Source: Ancylobacter aquaticus (GTDB lineage: Bacteria > Pseudomonadota > Alphaproteobacteria > Rhizobiales > Xanthobacteraceae). From it: DNA of 64,000 bases. Below are positions 52,822-61,501 of this stretch, piece after piece. The DNA lies in NCBI RefSeq assembly GCF_004339465.1, contig NZ_SMFY01000002.1:1240001-1304000 (forward strand), read 5' to 3'. The notes below the pieces were generated by a model. The model saw nothing but the letters and a program-made list of their open reading frames with translations, had not been told where the DNA came from and did no database searches. Within the stretch, counting starts at the first letter, position 1. Each line of letters starts with the position of its first letter. Position numbers and translations under genes: made by a program.

Positions 52822-53294
52822 GCACTCACGAGACCTTCATGCGCCGTGCCATCGAGATCAGCCGCGACAAGATGCGGTCGGACGGCTCGGCGCCGTTCGG
52901 CTGCGTCATCGTCAAGGATGGCGTGATCGTCGGCGAGGGTGTGAACAACGTCGTCAACAAGCACGACGCCACCTCGCACGGCGAGGTCGAGGCGATCCGC
53001 GACGCCGGCCAGAACCTCAAGACCTGGGACCTCAGCGGCTGCGATCTCTATACCACCTGCGAGCCCTGCGAGATGTGCGTCGCCTCGATGTTCTGGGCGA
53101 AGATCAGCCGGCTCTATTACGCCAATACGCTGAAGGACTGCGCGGATATCGGCTTCAAGCTGGAACCGCTGACGAAAATGGTCCGCAGCGACCTGCACGA
53201 GCGCACCCTCCCCGCCGAACGCCTGCTCCCCGCCGAGGCCCGCGACGTCCTCGACGAGTGGGCGGCCTCGCCCGGCTTCAGTGCGTTCCAGTGA
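52818..53294 (+). CDS. GuaD-like cytidine/guanine deaminase-fold protein
   Basis: A 158-residue zinc deaminase of the CDA superfamily. The catalytic block is SHGEVEAI (canonical HAE reads HGE), and the second zinc pair is CEPCEMCVASM. N-terminal APFGCVIVKDGVIVGEGVN is typical of nucleobase deaminases. The length and the C-terminal SDLHERTLPAERLLPAEA are consistent with guanine deaminase (GuaD) relatives, but substrate assignment is not safe. First intact gene of the operon, coupled to the amidase remnant. Confidence 0.87.
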   Translation: MSTHETFMRRAIEISRDKMRSDGSAPFGCVIVKDGVIVGEGVNNVVNKHDATSHGEVEAIRDAGQNLKTWDLSGCDLYTTCEPCEMCVASMFWAKISRLYYANTLKDCADIGFKLEPLTKMVRSDLHERTLPAERLLPAEARDVLDEWAASPGFSAFQ

Positions 53295-53337
53295 GTGCCG
53301 GCCCAATCAAAACGACCTTCCCGATGGAGACGACGAC

Positions 53338-54501
53338 ATGAACGAGTTCGACGGCCCGATCACCGATTTCCGGGCGCTGCTGCACCCGATGAACCGGCGC
53401 CGCCTGCTTCAGGGCGCCAGCGTGCTTGCCGGCGCCGCCGCGCTCGGCGTGACCGCCACCGCCCCCGAGCCCGCCTATGCCCAGGACAAGGTGCTGAACC
53501 TGCTGTCCTGGCCCGGCCATGCCGACCCGGCGGTGGTCAAGCCGTTCGAGGACAAATACGGCGTGAAGGTCGTCGCCAAGGAATATGTCGGCGGCGAGCC
53601 GATGCTGGCGTTGATGAACCAGTCGCCCCCCGGCTCGTTCGACGTGGTGCTGGCGGACGCCGAGTACATTCACATGCTCAAGGAAGGCGGCTTCATCGAC
53701 AAGATGAACCCGGCCGACTACCCGCTCGCCGACTACTGGCCGGAGTTCCAGAAATTCGAGCCGCACTGGGTCGGCGATGACCTCTACTCGGTGCTGATCC
53801 GCTTCGGCTATCTCGGCATCGCCTACCGCACCGACATGCTCTCCGAGGCGGACGTGAAGTCGTACAAGGCGCTGTGGGACCCCAAGATCAAGGGCAAGCT
53901 CGGCTTCTTCGACTGGTACCTGCCGACCATGGGCTGCCTCAGCCTCTATGACGGCAACAAGCCGCCCTTCGACATTTCCGACGCCGCCTTCGGCAAGCTG
54001 AAGGAGACGCTGTTCTCGCTCAAGCCGCAGACCGCCGGCTTCTATTCCATGGCCGACCAGTTCTCGATGCTGACCAACGGCACCGCCGCCGCCATTCCCG
54101 GCGTCGGCGACTGGGTGGTGCTGCTGCTGCAGAAGAGCGGCGTTCCGGTTTCGGCCACCGTGCCGGAAGAAGGCGGCATCCAGTGGACCGAGTCGATGTC
54201 CATCGTCTCCTCTTCCACCAAGAAGGACCTCGCCAAGGCCTTCATCCAGTACATGTCGTCGCCGGAAGGCCAGGTGCGCTCCTCGATCATGCCCGCCTAC
54301 TGGGCCTCGATCCCCAACAAGAAGGGCTGGGAGCTGCTGAACAAGGACCACCAGGCCGAGGCCAAGGCGCTGCGCCACACCTTCGACGCCCGCAACGTCA
54401 TGGACGAATACAAGGACGGGAAGATCTACATCCGCAAGACGCCGGTGCAGCAGAGCATCGAGCAGTGGAACGACGTCTGGTCCGAATTCAAGTCGATGTA
54501 G
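53338..54501 (+). CDS. PotD-like ABC substrate-binding protein, Tat-exported
   Basis: A 387-residue extracellular solute-binding protein of the spermidine/putrescine group. The N-terminus carries a twin-arginine signal (NRRRLLQGASVLAGAAALG), the Ala-rich cut site near ATAPEPAYA, then LNLLSWPGHADPAVVKPFEDKYGVKV. Later GSFDVVLADAEYIHMLKEGGFIDKMN is typical of the family. Tat export is a distinctive point, since polyamine-binding proteins usually use Sec; it suggests a folded or cofactor-bound state. Starts at MNEFDGP; followed by a stem-loop and the permease genes. Confidence 0.92.
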   Translation: MNEFDGPITDFRALLHPMNRRRLLQGASVLAGAAALGVTATAPEPAYAQDKVLNLLSWPGHADPAVVKPFEDKYGVKVVAKEYVGGEPMLALMNQSPPGSFDVVLADAEYIHMLKEGGFIDKMNPADYPLADYWPEFQKFEPHWVGDDLYSVLIRFGYLGIAYRTDMLSEADVKSYKALWDPKIKGKLGFFDWYLPTMGCLSLYDGNKPPFDISDAAFGKLKETLFSLKPQTAGFYSMADQFSMLTNGTAAAIPGVGDWVVLLLQKSGVPVSATVPEEGGIQWTESMSIVSSSTKKDLAKAFIQYMSSPEGQVRSSIMPAYWASIPNKKGWELLNKDHQAEAKALRHTFDARNVMDEYKDGKIYIRKTPVQQSIEQWNDVWSEFKSM

Positions 54502-54512
54502 CCCGCGCACGC

Positions 54513-54541
54513 CCGGCAGGCGGCCACGCGCCGCCTGCCGG
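54513..54541 (+). terminator. strong stem-loop between binding-protein and permease genes
   Basis: An eleven-base perfect stem (CCGGCAGGCGG / CCGCCTGCCGG) with a seven-base loop lies 12 bases after the stop codon, with no T-run. Such structures are common behind binding-protein genes and protect the upstream mRNA, giving excess binding protein. Confidence 0.75.
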
Positions 54542-54583
54542 TGATCGCCTGTCGTGTCTCACACTACCAGCCCCTAAGGCTTC

Positions 54584-55492
54584 ATGAGCGAACCTTTGCC
54601 CACGCCGGACACCGGACCCGCCCCCCTTGCAGCCACCTCGCGACGCGCCGCCGGGGCACGCTTCGCCGTGTTCTGGGGCGCACCGCCGGCGCTGTGGCAG
54701 GCCGCGTTCTTCCTGGTGCCGCTGGGCTTTCTGGTCGCCATGACCTTCTGGTCGGTGAAGAATTTCCGCCTGACGCCCGACGCGACGCTGGCCAACTGGA
54801 TGTTCATCCTCAATGCCGGCTTCTTTCGCAGCGCCTATGTCTACACCTTCTGGCTCGCGGCCCTGACGGCCGTTATCGCCAGCCTCGCAGCTTTCCCCGC
54901 CGCCTATACGCTGGCCTACAAGGTGAGCCCGGCGACGCGGCGCTTCATGATCTTCATGCTGGTGGTGCCGTTCTTCACCAGCTATCCGGTGCGGATCTAC
55001 TCCACCCAGATTTTCTTCAGTCCGCAGGGCATCATCAACACCGTGCTGGTGCCGCTGGGGCTGGGGCCGCTGCAGGTGCTGAACACGCCGACCGGCACGG
55101 TGGTGGGCTATCTCGTGCTCACCCTGCCGCTCGTGGTGCTGCTGCAGACCTTCGCCCTCGCCAATGTGCCGCGCATCCTGATCGAGGCGGCACATAATCT
55201 CGGCTGCGGCCGGTTCCGCACCATCTGGTCGGTTATCATCCCCTCGGCCCGCATCGGCCTGATCGTCGCCGGCACCTTCGCCTTCGTGCTGGCCTTCGGC
55301 GACTATGTGGCGCCGACCTATCTCGGCGGCTCCCGGCCACCCACGCTCAGCATCCTCATCGCCGACCAGGTGAAGTCCGGGAACAATTGGCCGCGGGCTT
55401 CGGTGGTGGCGGTGATGATGATCGTGACGCTGATGGTGGTGATGCTGGTCATGATCGGCCTCGCCTATGGCCGCCGCAAGGAGAGGGCATGA
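54584..55492 (+). CDS. PotB-like ABC permease
   Basis: A 302-residue six-helix permease of the spermidine/putrescine type. The cytoplasmic motif with the EAA-type sequence reads IEAAHNLGCGRFRTIWSVIIPSARIG. N-terminal ~35 residues are a Pro/Ala-rich cytoplasmic extension. It pairs with the following permease. The start codon has no strong ribosome site but lies close to GAGCGAAC-like sequence; ATG at 54584 is the first in frame. Overlaps the next gene by four bases. Confidence 0.93.
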   Translation: MSEPLPTPDTGPAPLAATSRRAAGARFAVFWGAPPALWQAAFFLVPLGFLVAMTFWSVKNFRLTPDATLANWMFILNAGFFRSAYVYTFWLAALTAVIASLAAFPAAYTLAYKVSPATRRFMIFMLVVPFFTSYPVRIYSTQIFFSPQGIINTVLVPLGLGPLQVLNTPTGTVVGYLVLTLPLVVLLQTFALANVPRILIEAAHNLGCGRFRTIWSVIIPSARIGLIVAGTFAFVLAFGDYVAPTYLGGSRPPTLSILIADQVKSGNNWPRASVVAVMMIVTLMVVMLVMIGLAYGRRKERA

Positions 55493-56295
55493 GCATGGCC
55501 GCGCTCCGCCGCTTCCTGCTGGTCGCCTATACGGGCCTGGTGTTCGCCTTCATCTTCGCGCCCATCGTCTCGACCATCGTGTTCTCGTTCAATGCCGACC
55601 GATTCCCCAGCCTGCCCTGGGGCGGGTTCAGCCTGCAATGGTACGAGGCGATCTTCGCCGACGCGACGATCCAGCGCGGGCTGGTGAACAGCCTCGTCGT
55701 GGCCGGCGTCACCTGCGTGATCGCCACCTTCCTCGGCTTCTCCGCCGCCTATGTCGACTACCGCTACCGCTTCCTCGGCAAGTCGGTCTATCTCGCCCTC
55801 GCCGCGCTGCCGCCGACCGTGCCGGTGGTCATTCTCGGCGTGGCGCTGCTCACCTTTGAGGGGCGGGTCGGGCTGTCGGGGACGCTGCAGGGCATCATCG
55901 TCGGCCATGTCGTGCTGGCGACGCCCTTCGCCATGGCGCTGGTGCGGATGCGGCTCGCCGATCTCGACCCCGACATCGAGCGCGCGGCGTGGAATCTCGG
56001 GGCCTCGCCCTTCGCCACCATGTTCGGCGTGATCGTGCCGTTCTGCGCCCCCGCGATCCTCGCCGCGCTGTTCCTCACCGCCGCCGTCTCCTTCGACGAG
56101 TTCATGATCGCCTGGTTCGTCTCGGGCGTGAACGAGACGCTCCCGGTGCGCGTGCTGGCGATGCTGCAGGGGCAGGTCAGCCCGCGCATCAACGCCATCG
56201 GCGCCATCGTGTTCGGCGTCAGCATCACCCTGATCGTGCTCGCCCAAGTGCTGCTCGGACGCATGTCCGGCCGCGCCGCCCGGAAGAAAGGATGA
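55489..56295 (+). CDS. PotC-like ABC permease
   Basis: A 268-residue six-helix permease. The N-terminus FLLVAYTGLVFAFIFAPIVSTIVFSFNADRF is typical of PotC; EAA region: DLDPDIERAAWNLGASPFATMFGVIVPF. Start ATG at 55489 overlaps the PotB-like stop. It forms the importer channel with the previous gene. Overlaps the ATPase by four bases. Confidence 0.93.
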   Translation: MSMAALRRFLLVAYTGLVFAFIFAPIVSTIVFSFNADRFPSLPWGGFSLQWYEAIFADATIQRGLVNSLVVAGVTCVIATFLGFSAAYVDYRYRFLGKSVYLALAALPPTVPVVILGVALLTFEGRVGLSGTLQGIIVGHVVLATPFAMALVRMRLADLDPDIERAAWNLGASPFATMFGVIVPFCAPAILAALFLTAAVSFDEFMIAWFVSGVNETLPVRVLAMLQGQVSPRINAIGAIVFGVSITLIVLAQVLLGRMSGRAARKKG

Positions 56296-57386
56296 CGCGC
56301 ATGGCCACCCCCATGATCGAGCTCGACCGTGTCGCCAAGCATTATGGCAACCAGGCCGCCGTAGCGGATGTTTCCTTCGTCATCGAGAAGGGCGAGTTCA
56401 TCGCGCTGATGGGCCCTTCCGGCTGCGGCAAGACCACGACGCTGCGGATGATCGCCGGCCTCGACGAGCCCTCCTCCGGCGAAATCCGGCTGTGGGGCCG
56501 CCGCCTCAACGAGGACGCGCCCTGGGAGCGTGACGCGCCGCTGGTCTGGCAGAGCTACGCGCTGTTCCCGTTCATGTCCGTGCGCAAGAATGTGGAATTC
56601 GGCCTCAAGCAGCGCCGGCTGCCGGCGCCTGAACGCCGCAAGAAGGCCGACGAATGGATGGAGCGGCTCGGCATTGCGGGCTTTGCCGAGCGCGGCGTCG
56701 ACCAGCTCTCCGGGGGCCAGCGCCAGCGCGTCGCGCTCGCCCGCGCTTTGGCGCTGGAGCCGGAAATGCTGCTGCTCGACGAGCCGCTCTCCGCTCTTGA
56801 TCCGCATCTGCGGGTGCGGATGCAATCGGAGCTGGTGCGGCTGCACCGCGAACTCGGAATCACCTTCATCTGCGTCACCCACAGCCATTCCGAAGCCTTC
56901 GCCATGGCCGACCGCGTGGTCATCATGAACGAGGGCCGCATTCAGCAGATCGGCGCGCCGAGGGACATCCACCGCCGCGCCGCCAACCGCTTCGTGGCCG
57001 AATTCGTCGGGGGCAACAACATCTTCACCGGCACGGCGCGGGTCGACGAGGATGGCTCGATCGCGCTCGCCGGGCCGGTGGGCACGGTTCATGCGCCCGC
57101 CCCTTCTGACGGCGGCATCGTCACCGGCGCCGCCGCCACGCTGGTGGTTCCCGCCGACCGCATCGAACTGGCGGCGGAGAGCACCGGCGCCGGCAATGAG
57201 GTGCAGGCGCGCGTCGTCACGGTGGAATTCGTCGGCTCGACCGTCACCGTGTTCCTGGAGACCGAGGGCGGCGGCGAACTGCGCGCGCAGCGTTCCCTGC
57301 ACGAGATGGAAAACACCCCGCTGGCCGTCGGCCAGCCGGTCGTCGCCCGCTGGTCGCCGCAGCAAGGCTTCTTTCTCCCCTCCTGA
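56292..57386 (+). CDS. PotA-like ABC transporter ATP-binding protein
   Basis: A 364-residue ABC ATPase: Walker A GPSGCGKTTTLR, QSYALFPFMSVRKNV, signature QLSGGQRQRVALARAL, Walker B MLLLDEPLSALDPHLR and CVTHSHSEAFAMAD (switch His). The C-terminal ~110 residues are the TOBE regulatory domain (VPADRIELAAESTG, VEFVGSTVTVFLET). MTRMATP is the start, coupled to the PotC-like gene; an internal Met (MATP) is possible. Completes the importer. Confidence 0.94.
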   Translation: MTRMATPMIELDRVAKHYGNQAAVADVSFVIEKGEFIALMGPSGCGKTTTLRMIAGLDEPSSGEIRLWGRRLNEDAPWERDAPLVWQSYALFPFMSVRKNVEFGLKQRRLPAPERRKKADEWMERLGIAGFAERGVDQLSGGQRQRVALARALALEPEMLLLDEPLSALDPHLRVRMQSELVRLHRELGITFICVTHSHSEAFAMADRVVIMNEGRIQQIGAPRDIHRRAANRFVAEFVGGNNIFTGTARVDEDGSIALAGPVGTVHAPAPSDGGIVTGAAATLVVPADRIELAAESTGAGNEVQARVVTVEFVGSTVTVFLETEGGGELRAQRSLHEMENTPLAVGQPVVARWSPQQGFFLPS

Positions 57387-57418
57387 GTTTTGCCCGCCTG
57401 ATTTATGGAGTGAATGCG

Positions 57419-58936
57419 ATGTCGACCTTCATCCGCGGCGCCACGGTGCTCGCCATGGGCGGCCCGAACGGCAGCACACCCTTTCTTGGCGACGTGCATG
57501 TCGAGGGCGACCGCATCAAGGCCATCGGCGAGGGCCTGCCGGTGCCCGCAGGCGCCACAATCATCGACGGCGCCGGCAAGCTGGTCATGCCGGGCCTGAT
57601 CAACGCGCATCTGCATTCCGGCGAGGCTCTGTTCAAGGGCCGCTACGACAACCTGCCGCTCGAACTCTGGATGCTCTACGCCTACCCGATCCTCGGCGCC
57701 AAGGGGCTGAGCGAGCGCATGATCTATCTGCGCAGCATGGTGGTGGCCATCGAATCGCTGAAGACCGGCGTCACCTGCCTGACCGACGACATCTTCGAGG
57801 CCCCGCGCCAGTCGCTCGCCCAGCTTGGCGCGGCGGTCTCGGCCTATGACGATGCCGGGATCCGCGCCACCGTCTCCGGCCATGTGATGGACCGGGACTT
57901 TCTCGATTCCATCCCCTTCTCGCGCGAGCACGTGCCGGCCGAACTCCAGGCGGAAGTCGCCAAGCTGACCCCGCCGACGACCGACGAGTACCTCGCCTTC
58001 GCCAGGGAGGCCCACGCGCAGTTCCATGGTCGCTCGGGCCGCATCCGCTTCATGCTGGCGCCCTCCGCGCCGCAGCGCTGCACGCCCGAGCTGATGCAGG
58101 CGGTGAACCAGCTGGCGCTGGAATGGAAGGTGCCGTTCCACACCCATATCGTCGAGACCAAGGTGCAGGGCGTCACCGGCCCGGTCATGTATGGCAAGTC
58201 GCTGATGCGCTACATGGCCGATCTCGGCCTAATGCACCCGGGCACCGCCATCGCCCATTCGGTCTGGGTGAGCGAGGATGACATCGCCCTGATGGGCGAG
58301 GCCGGCGTCTCGGTGGTGCACAACACCATTTCCAACCAGAAGCTCGGCGCCGGCATCGCGCCGGTGCGGCAGTTGCTGAACGCCGGGGTCAATGTCGCGC
58401 TCGGCTCCGACGGCATCTCCACCAACGACACGCCGCGCATGTTCGACGTGATGCATGCCTGCGGCCTGATCCACAAGGTGACGACGCCCGACTACACACA
58501 GTGGCTGAGCTCCGCCGAGGTGCTGCACGCCTGCACGCTGGCGGGGGCCAGGAGCGCGCTGATCGGCCATGAGACCGGCTCGCTGGAAGAAGGCAAGAAG
58601 GCCGACCTGCTGGTCATCAACCTCGACACGGTGTGCTTCACGCCGCGCCACGACATCCTCAACCACCTCGTCTACAGCGAAAACGGCTCGTCCATCGAGA
58701 AGGTGATGGTCAATGGCGAGATCGTGGTCGAGAACGGCAAGCTGTTGAGGATCGACGAGAAGGCGCTGCTGGCCGAGCTGCGGTCGCTGATGCCGGCCTT
58801 CAACGACTATCATTCAGGCGTCGAGGCGGCCAACCGCGCCTTCGCCCCCGCATTCGACGCCATCCACCGCCGCTGCAACCAGGTCGATCTCGGCATTCAC
58901 CGCCTGGTCGGCACCAGCGACATGTGGCCGGCATGA
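57419..58936 (+). CDS. TRZ/ATZ-type amidohydrolase (guanine/triazine deaminase-like)
   Basis: A 505-residue metal-dependent amidohydrolase. Zinc ligands: HLHSGE at the barrel start, HTHIVE with the next pair, and GSDGISTND with the last Asp and typical TRZ/ATZ style. It fits AtzA/TrzN/guanine-deaminase-like enzymes that remove amino, halide or alkylamino groups from heterocycles or open hydantoin-like rings. The start at 57419 has a GGAG site eight bases upstream; a GTG three codons earlier is not favoured. Follows the importer by 32 bases. Substrate unknown. Confidence 0.92.
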   Translation: MSTFIRGATVLAMGGPNGSTPFLGDVHVEGDRIKAIGEGLPVPAGATIIDGAGKLVMPGLINAHLHSGEALFKGRYDNLPLELWMLYAYPILGAKGLSERMIYLRSMVVAIESLKTGVTCLTDDIFEAPRQSLAQLGAAVSAYDDAGIRATVSGHVMDRDFLDSIPFSREHVPAELQAEVAKLTPPTTDEYLAFAREAHAQFHGRSGRIRFMLAPSAPQRCTPELMQAVNQLALEWKVPFHTHIVETKVQGVTGPVMYGKSLMRYMADLGLMHPGTAIAHSVWVSEDDIALMGEAGVSVVHNTISNQKLGAGIAPVRQLLNAGVNVALGSDGISTNDTPRMFDVMHACGLIHKVTTPDYTQWLSSAEVLHACTLAGARSALIGHETGSLEEGKKADLLVINLDTVCFTPRHDILNHLVYSENGSSIEKVMVNGEIVVENGKLLRIDEKALLAELRSLMPAFNDYHSGVEAANRAFAPAFDAIHRRCNQVDLGIHRLVGTSDMWPA

Positions 58937-58956
58937 CCCAAGGCGGAGCCCCCGAG

Positions 58957-59757
58957 ATGAGCAACCCCACCCCTTCATCGCCCCTGATCCGCATCGCCGA
59001 CATGACCTGGTACGAATTCGCCGACCGGGTGAAGGAGAACCCCATCGTCTTCCTGCCCACCGGCTCGGTCGAGCAGCACGGCCCGCATCTGCCGCTGCTG
59101 ACCGACGTGATCCTGCCCGTCGCGGTGGCCGAGGCGGTGGCGGCGGAGGTCGGCGGCATGGTCGCCCCGGCGGTGAGCTATGGCTACAAGTCGCAGCCGA
59201 AATCCGGCGGCGGCAACCATTTTCCCGGCACGTTGAGCCTCGATGCCAGCGTGTTCATCGCCCTGGTGCGCAACATCGTCAACGAACTGGTCCGCCATGG
59301 CGCGCGCAAGATCGTGCTGTTCGACGGGCACATGGAGAATGCGTGGTTCCTCGTCGAGGCCGCCGATCTCGCCCTGCGCGACCAGGCGATGCTGGGGCGC
59401 ACCGACGTGAAGATCGTCAAGCTCGGCTATTGGGACTTCATCAACAAGGCGACCGAAGCAGTGCTCTTTCCCGACGGCTTTCCGAGCTGGGAACTGGAGC
59501 ACGCCGCCGTCATGGAAACCTCGATCATGCTGCATGTGCGGCCTGATCTGGTGCGGCAGGACAAGATCCCCGACGACCCGGCGGCCGTCTTCCCGCCCTT
59601 TGACGTCTATCCCTTCGACACCCGCCCCATTCCGCCGACCGGCGTGCTGTCCTCGGCCAAATCCTCCTCGGCGGAGAAGGGCGCGGTCGTGCTGGCGCAG
59701 GTGGTGCCCGATATCGCGGCGAGCCTGCGGACGGCCTTCGCCTCGGCCTCGGAATGA
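58957..59757 (+). CDS. creatininase-family amidohydrolase
   Basis: A 266-residue protein of the creatinine amidohydrolase family (PF02633): VFLPTGSVEQHGPHLPLLTD (metal ligands E, H), later GNHFPGTLSLDAS and the motif VLFDGHMENAWFLVEAAD, where the GHxxN block is seen as GHMEN. Members cleave creatinine, or remove formyl groups (FAPy deformylase), or hydrolyse cyclic amides. Start with ATG at 58957 and an AAGGCGGAG site; an ATG overlapping the amidohydrolase stop (58933) is an alternative. Last gene of the plus-strand operon. Confidence 0.92.
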   Translation: MSNPTPSSPLIRIADMTWYEFADRVKENPIVFLPTGSVEQHGPHLPLLTDVILPVAVAEAVAAEVGGMVAPAVSYGYKSQPKSGGGNHFPGTLSLDASVFIALVRNIVNELVRHGARKIVLFDGHMENAWFLVEAADLALRDQAMLGRTDVKIVKLGYWDFINKATEAVLFPDGFPSWELEHAAVMETSIMLHVRPDLVRQDKIPDDPAAVFPPFDVYPFDTRPIPPTGVLSSAKSSSAEKGAVVLAQVVPDIAASLRTAFASASE

Positions 59758-59772
59758 GCGGGGAGCCGTGAC

Positions 59773-59786
59773 GGGCTGAAAAGCCC
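59773..59786. terminator. hairpin between convergent operons
   Basis: GGGCT-GAAA-AGCCC forms a five-base stem with a GAAA tetraloop between the two convergent operons, within a 71-base gap. It lacks a T-run and may serve both directions. Confidence 0.45.
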
Positions 59787-59828
59787 TGCACGGCGTCGGG
59801 CGGCGGGGTGGCTCCGGTTACCGGCCGC

Positions 59829-61454
59829 TCAGTTCCGCCGGGCCTTGATGTCCCGCAGCACCTCGCGGGCGGCGTTGAAGCCGGGAATGCCGGAGACGCC
59901 GCCACCGGGATGCATCGAGGAGCCGCAGATATAGAGCCCCTTCACCGGCGTGCGGTAATCGGCATAGCCCGAGACCGGCCGCTGGAAGAACAGCTGGTCC
60001 GCCGAGAGTTCGCCCTGGAAGATGTGGCCCTGCGGCAGGTTCACGATGTTCTCGATGTCAGGCGCGACAAGCAGTTGCGCCTCGATGACGTCGTCGCGGA
60101 AGCCGGGAGCATAATCCTCGATGGTGTCGAACACCGTCTTGCGGAAATTCTCCTTCTCGCTCGCCCAGTCGCCGCCCTTCAGCGTGTAGGGCGCGTGGCC
60201 GCCGAACAAATTGACCACGTGCTTGCCCGGGGGCGCCAGCGTCGTGTCCACCATGGTCGGCACCACAGGCGTGATGAAGGGACGGGACGAGTACCAGCCA
60301 TGCTTGGCCTCGTCATAGGCGCGCTCCAGATAGTCGATGTCGGGCGCGATGTGCATATAGGTGGGGTAGTCGAAGCTGCCGAGCGTGCCCTCGCGCCGTA
60401 TCCGGTCCAGAATGCGGTATTGCGGCGGGCGCTCGCAGGCGATGTTCATCTTGAAGGCGGTGGAGAAGGTCCGGTAGCCCTTGATCTCCCGCACCAATTC
60501 TTCCGGCAGGTGCCGTTCGCCGACAAGGTTGAGATAGAGGGTCTTGGCGTCGGCATTGGAGATGATGGTCTTCGCCGCATAGGTCTCGCCGGTGGTGGTC
60601 GAGACGGCCGTCACGCGGCCGTTCTGGACGCGCACTTCCCGGATCGGCGCGCCGGTGACGATGTCGACGCCCTTCTCGCGCGCCGAAGAGGCCAGCGCCT
60701 GCGTGATCGAGCCCATGCCGCCCTTGATGAAACCCCAGCCGCCGGCGCCCTCATGCTCGCCCATGATGTGGTGCATGATGACATAGGCCGAGCCCGGGGT
60801 TTTCGGCCCGGCGAAGGTGCCGATCGAGGCGTAATAGGCGAGCACCGCCATGATGCGGTCGTCGTCGAACCATTCGCGCAGGAAGTCGTAGGCACTCATC
60901 GTCAGCATGTCGACGATGCGGTACATCTTCCGCCCGATCTTGCGATGGCGCCACAGCAGCGAGGCGCCATCCTTGAAGGTGCGCCAGTCGCGCTTGGTCG
61001 GGTCGACCGGCGTCTCCCACAACAGCTTGCGCACGATGTTCGCCGCCTCGTTCAGGTAGCGGTCGAACTCGGGATAGATGTCCGCATCGTGCTGGGAGAA
61101 GCGGGCGAAGCTCGCCTGCGACTTCGCGATGTTGTCGGAGAACAGGATGTAGTTGTCCCCATCGAGCGGGGAGACCATGTCGGAACAGGGAAGCACTTCC
61201 AGCCCGTGCTTCTTCAACTCCAGCTCGCGGATGATGCGCGGGTGCAGGAGGCTCATCAGATAGGAGAAGATCGAGGCCCGGAAGCCCGGCGCGATTTCCT
61301 CCGTCACCGCCGCGCCGCCGACGACGTCGCGCCGCTCCAGCACCAGCGCCTTCTGCCCCGCCTTCGCGAGATAGTTCGCGCACACCAGCCCGTTATGACC
61401 CGCGCCGATGATGATCGCGTCGTAAACCTTGCCTGCGGTGACGTCGGCACTCAT
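59829..61454 (-). CDS. FAD-dependent oxidoreductase (phytoene desaturase/PYROXD2-like)
   Basis: A 541-residue flavoprotein with the dinucleotide-binding Rossmann motif near the start (DAIIIGAGHNGLVCANYLAKAGQKALVLER, GxGxxG seen as GAGHNG), a central domain, and the C-terminal FAD block YICGSSMHPGGGVSGIPGFNAA, typical of CrtI-type and PYROXD2-like oxidoreductases. In this context it is unlikely to act on carotenoids, because no other carotenoid gene is near. It may oxidise a C-N or C-C bond of the island's substrate. Last gene of the minus-strand operon. Confidence 0.92.
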   Translation of the reverse strand: MSADVTAGKVYDAIIIGAGHNGLVCANYLAKAGQKALVLERRDVVGGAAVTEEIAPGFRASIFSYLMSLLHPRIIRELELKKHGLEVLPCSDMVSPLDGDNYILFSDNIAKSQASFARFSQHDADIYPEFDRYLNEAANIVRKLLWETPVDPTKRDWRTFKDGASLLWRHRKIGRKMYRIVDMLTMSAYDFLREWFDDDRIMAVLAYYASIGTFAGPKTPGSAYVIMHHIMGEHEGAGGWGFIKGGMGSITQALASSAREKGVDIVTGAPIREVRVQNGRVTAVSTTTGETYAAKTIISNADAKTLYLNLVGERHLPEELVREIKGYRTFSTAFKMNIACERPPQYRILDRIRREGTLGSFDYPTYMHIAPDIDYLERAYDEAKHGWYSSRPFITPVVPTMVDTTLAPPGKHVVNLFGGHAPYTLKGGDWASEKENFRKTVFDTIEDYAPGFRDDVIEAQLLVAPDIENIVNLPQGHIFQGELSADQLFFQRPVSGYADYRTPVKGLYICGSSMHPGGGVSGIPGFNAAREVLRDIKARRN

Positions 61455-61501
61455 CGCTTCAACCCCAACCTGACTGGTGACGGCTCAAAGGGTGGATCAA
61501 A

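Noticed and set aside
59829..61454. Carotenoid phytoene desaturase
   Set aside because: The sequence is CrtI-like, but no other carotenoid gene is in the neighbourhood and the context is catabolic.
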